DNA of 31,470 nt from JALQTD01 sp964390365 (lineage in GTDB: Bacteria > Bacteroidota > Bacteroidia > Flavobacteriales_D > Sanyastnellaceae), in the NCBI GenBank assembly GCA_964390365.1, contig CAYMHW010000017.1:1-31470 (forward strand), read 5' to 3'. Below the pieces are notes generated by a model. The model saw nothing but the letters and a program-made list of their open reading frames with translations, did no database searches and had not been told where the DNA came from. Positions 30,424 through 31,470 of the stretch are shown here, piece after piece; the first letter of the stretch is position 1; every line of letters begins with the position of its first letter. Both the position numbers and the translations under genes were made by a program.

Positions 30424-31470
30424 TCAGTGGTTGTCGTGTTGTTTCTTGTAAGCTTCACCGCTCGACTTGAGGATGGTCTTCAATTCGTTCAAGGCCAAAA
30501 CCGGGAAGAACCGAGCAAAGGCCAAGAACAGCGTAAAGAAGATCCCCAACGTTCCGATGAAGATGCCCACGTCCATGCTCGACGGGTGGAACTCACCCCA
30601 GCTGGACGGATCGTAATCCCGGTGAATCGACGTCACGATGATCACGTAACGCTCGAACCACATGCCGATGTTCACCACGATGGACAGGATGAACGTCGCG
30701 ATGAGGCTGCGGCGGATTTTCTTGAACCAAAACAGCTGCGGGCTGATCACGTTGCACGTCATCATGATCCAGTAGCTCCAGCTGTACGGTCCCGAGAAGC
30801 GGTTGATGAACGCGTAGCTCTCGTACTCCACGCCGCTGTACCAGCTGATGAACAGCTCGGTCAGGTACGCCACACCGACGATGGAACCCGTCACGATGAT
30901 GACGATGTTCATGTACTCGACGTGCTTGACGTGGATGTAATTCTCGAGCTTCATCCCCTTCCGCATGATGAGGAGCAGCGTCTGCACCATGGCAAAGCCG
31001 GAGAAGACGGCCCCGGACACGAAGTACGGAGGGAAGATCGTGGTGTGCCATCCCGGGATGACCGAGGTCGCAAAGTCCATCGATACGATGGAGTGCACCG
31101 AGAATACGAGGGGGGTCGCGATGCCGGCGAGGACGAGGCTGACCTCTTCGAAGCGGGTCCAGTGTTTGGCCCGACCACTCCATCCGAACGCGAGGATGCC
31201 GTAAATCTTCTTCGGCAAAGGCTTCACCATCCGATCGCGGATCGTCGCGAAATCCGGGATGAGGCCGATGTACCAGAACACGAGCGACACCGAGAAGTAC
31301 GTCGAAATGGCGAACACGTCCCACAACAGCGGCGAGTTGAAGTTCACCCACAACGAACCGAATTGGTTCGGCAGCGGCAACACCCAGTAGCTGACCCAAA
31401 TCCGGCCCATGTGGATGCCCGGGAAGGTCGCCGCCATGATGACCGCGAAAATCGTCATCGCCTCCGCAGA
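30424..31470 (-). CDS. actC: Alternative complex III membrane subunit ActC (NrfD-like), truncated at window edge
   Basis: The frame is open to the right edge, so about the first quarter is missing (348 codons present, family usually about 460-480). The visible part has at least eight hydrophobic segments and typical ActC elements: an EAMTIFAV start of the visible part, FPGIHMGRIWVSYW, a PLPNQFGSLWVNFNSPLLWD loop, VHSIVSMDFATSVIPGWHTTIFPPYFVSGA, and WYSGVEYESYAF. It is the quinol-site membrane anchor partner of the iron-sulfur subunit ActB, which should be encoded, with ActA, just upstream beyond the window. It is first in the visible act-cox operon. Confidence 0.92.
   Translation of the reverse strand, partial: SAEAMTIFAVIMAATFPGIHMGRIWVSYWVLPLPNQFGSLWVNFNSPLLWDVFAISTYFSVSLVFWYIGLIPDFATIRDRMVKPLPKKIYGILAFGWSGRAKHWTRFEEVSLVLAGIATPLVFSVHSIVSMDFATSVIPGWHTTIFPPYFVSGAVFSGFAMVQTLLLIMRKGMKLENYIHVKHVEYMNIVIIVTGSIVGVAYLTELFISWYSGVEYESYAFINRFSGPYSWSYWIMMTCNVISPQLFWFKKIRRSLIATFILSIVVNIGMWFERYVIIVTSIHRDYDPSSWGEFHPSSMDVGIFIGTLGIFFTLFLAFARFFPVLALNELKTILKSSGEAYKKQHDNH

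Overview
The window looks like part of a scaffold from an aerobic, GC-rich member of the Bacteroidota (Flavobacteriales-like), probably a metagenome-assembled genome because it carries a 100-base N gap. The lineage call rests on four things. Several proteins end in type IX secretion (T9SS) C-terminal sorting domains with the PNP...GxYxVxV pattern. Genes lack Shine-Dalgarno sequences and instead have TAnnTTTG-like boxes upstream. An alternative complex III / cytochrome oxidase operon is present in the Bacteroidota gene order. Omp28-like and PorT-like envelope proteins are also present. No rRNA, tRNA, CRISPR array or transposase was seen.

Layout. 1-2904 (+): 3' part of a thioredoxin-fold T9SS cargo gene with a strong terminator, then an Omp28-like lipoprotein overlapping a small outer-membrane beta-barrel gene. 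2906-9217 (-): a putative membrane sensor-like protein, an M20 dipeptidase, a LEA14-like lipoprotein and a 1038-residue Vps10/BNR propeller protein; the last three are joined by 4-bp overlaps. 9218-9704: AT-richer intergenic region with repeats. 9705-11728 (+): proline dehydrogenase overlapping a DODA-type dioxygenase. 11714-12679: a DUF6922/AbiEii toxin-antitoxin pair enclosed by a perfect 19-bp direct repeat. 12665-16556 (-): two paralogous pentaheme cytochromes with T9SS tails. 16651-18165 (+): a PQQ-type sugar dehydrogenase with a T9SS tail, divergent from the cytochromes. 18166-18540 (-): small DUF4258-like protein. 18575-21354 (+): ABC ATPase, FtsX-like permease, DUF3299-like protein and DUF2306-like membrane protein in one tight operon. 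21361-22422 (-): trhO. 22636-22830 (+): small conserved-looking protein whose stop codon lies in its own terminator. 22841-24825 (-): ruvB-queG. 24862-31470 (-): actC-actD-actE-actF-coxB-coxA, ending in a terminator.

How genes may work together. The ActCDEF/CoxBA cluster is the respiratory chain from quinol to oxygen (ActA and ActB should lie beyond the right edge). The divergent sugar dehydrogenase and paired multiheme cytochromes are all predicted T9SS cargo and could form a cell-surface electron-transfer module; this is inference. The toxin-antitoxin cassette looks like a recent insertion: with one copy of the 19-bp repeat removed, the flanking convergent genes would overlap through an 11-bp palindrome containing both of their stop codons. 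Promoter-like TAnnTT boxes sit at two preferred distances from start codons, 4-5 nt and 19-20 nt, which suggests that many transcripts here are leaderless or nearly so.
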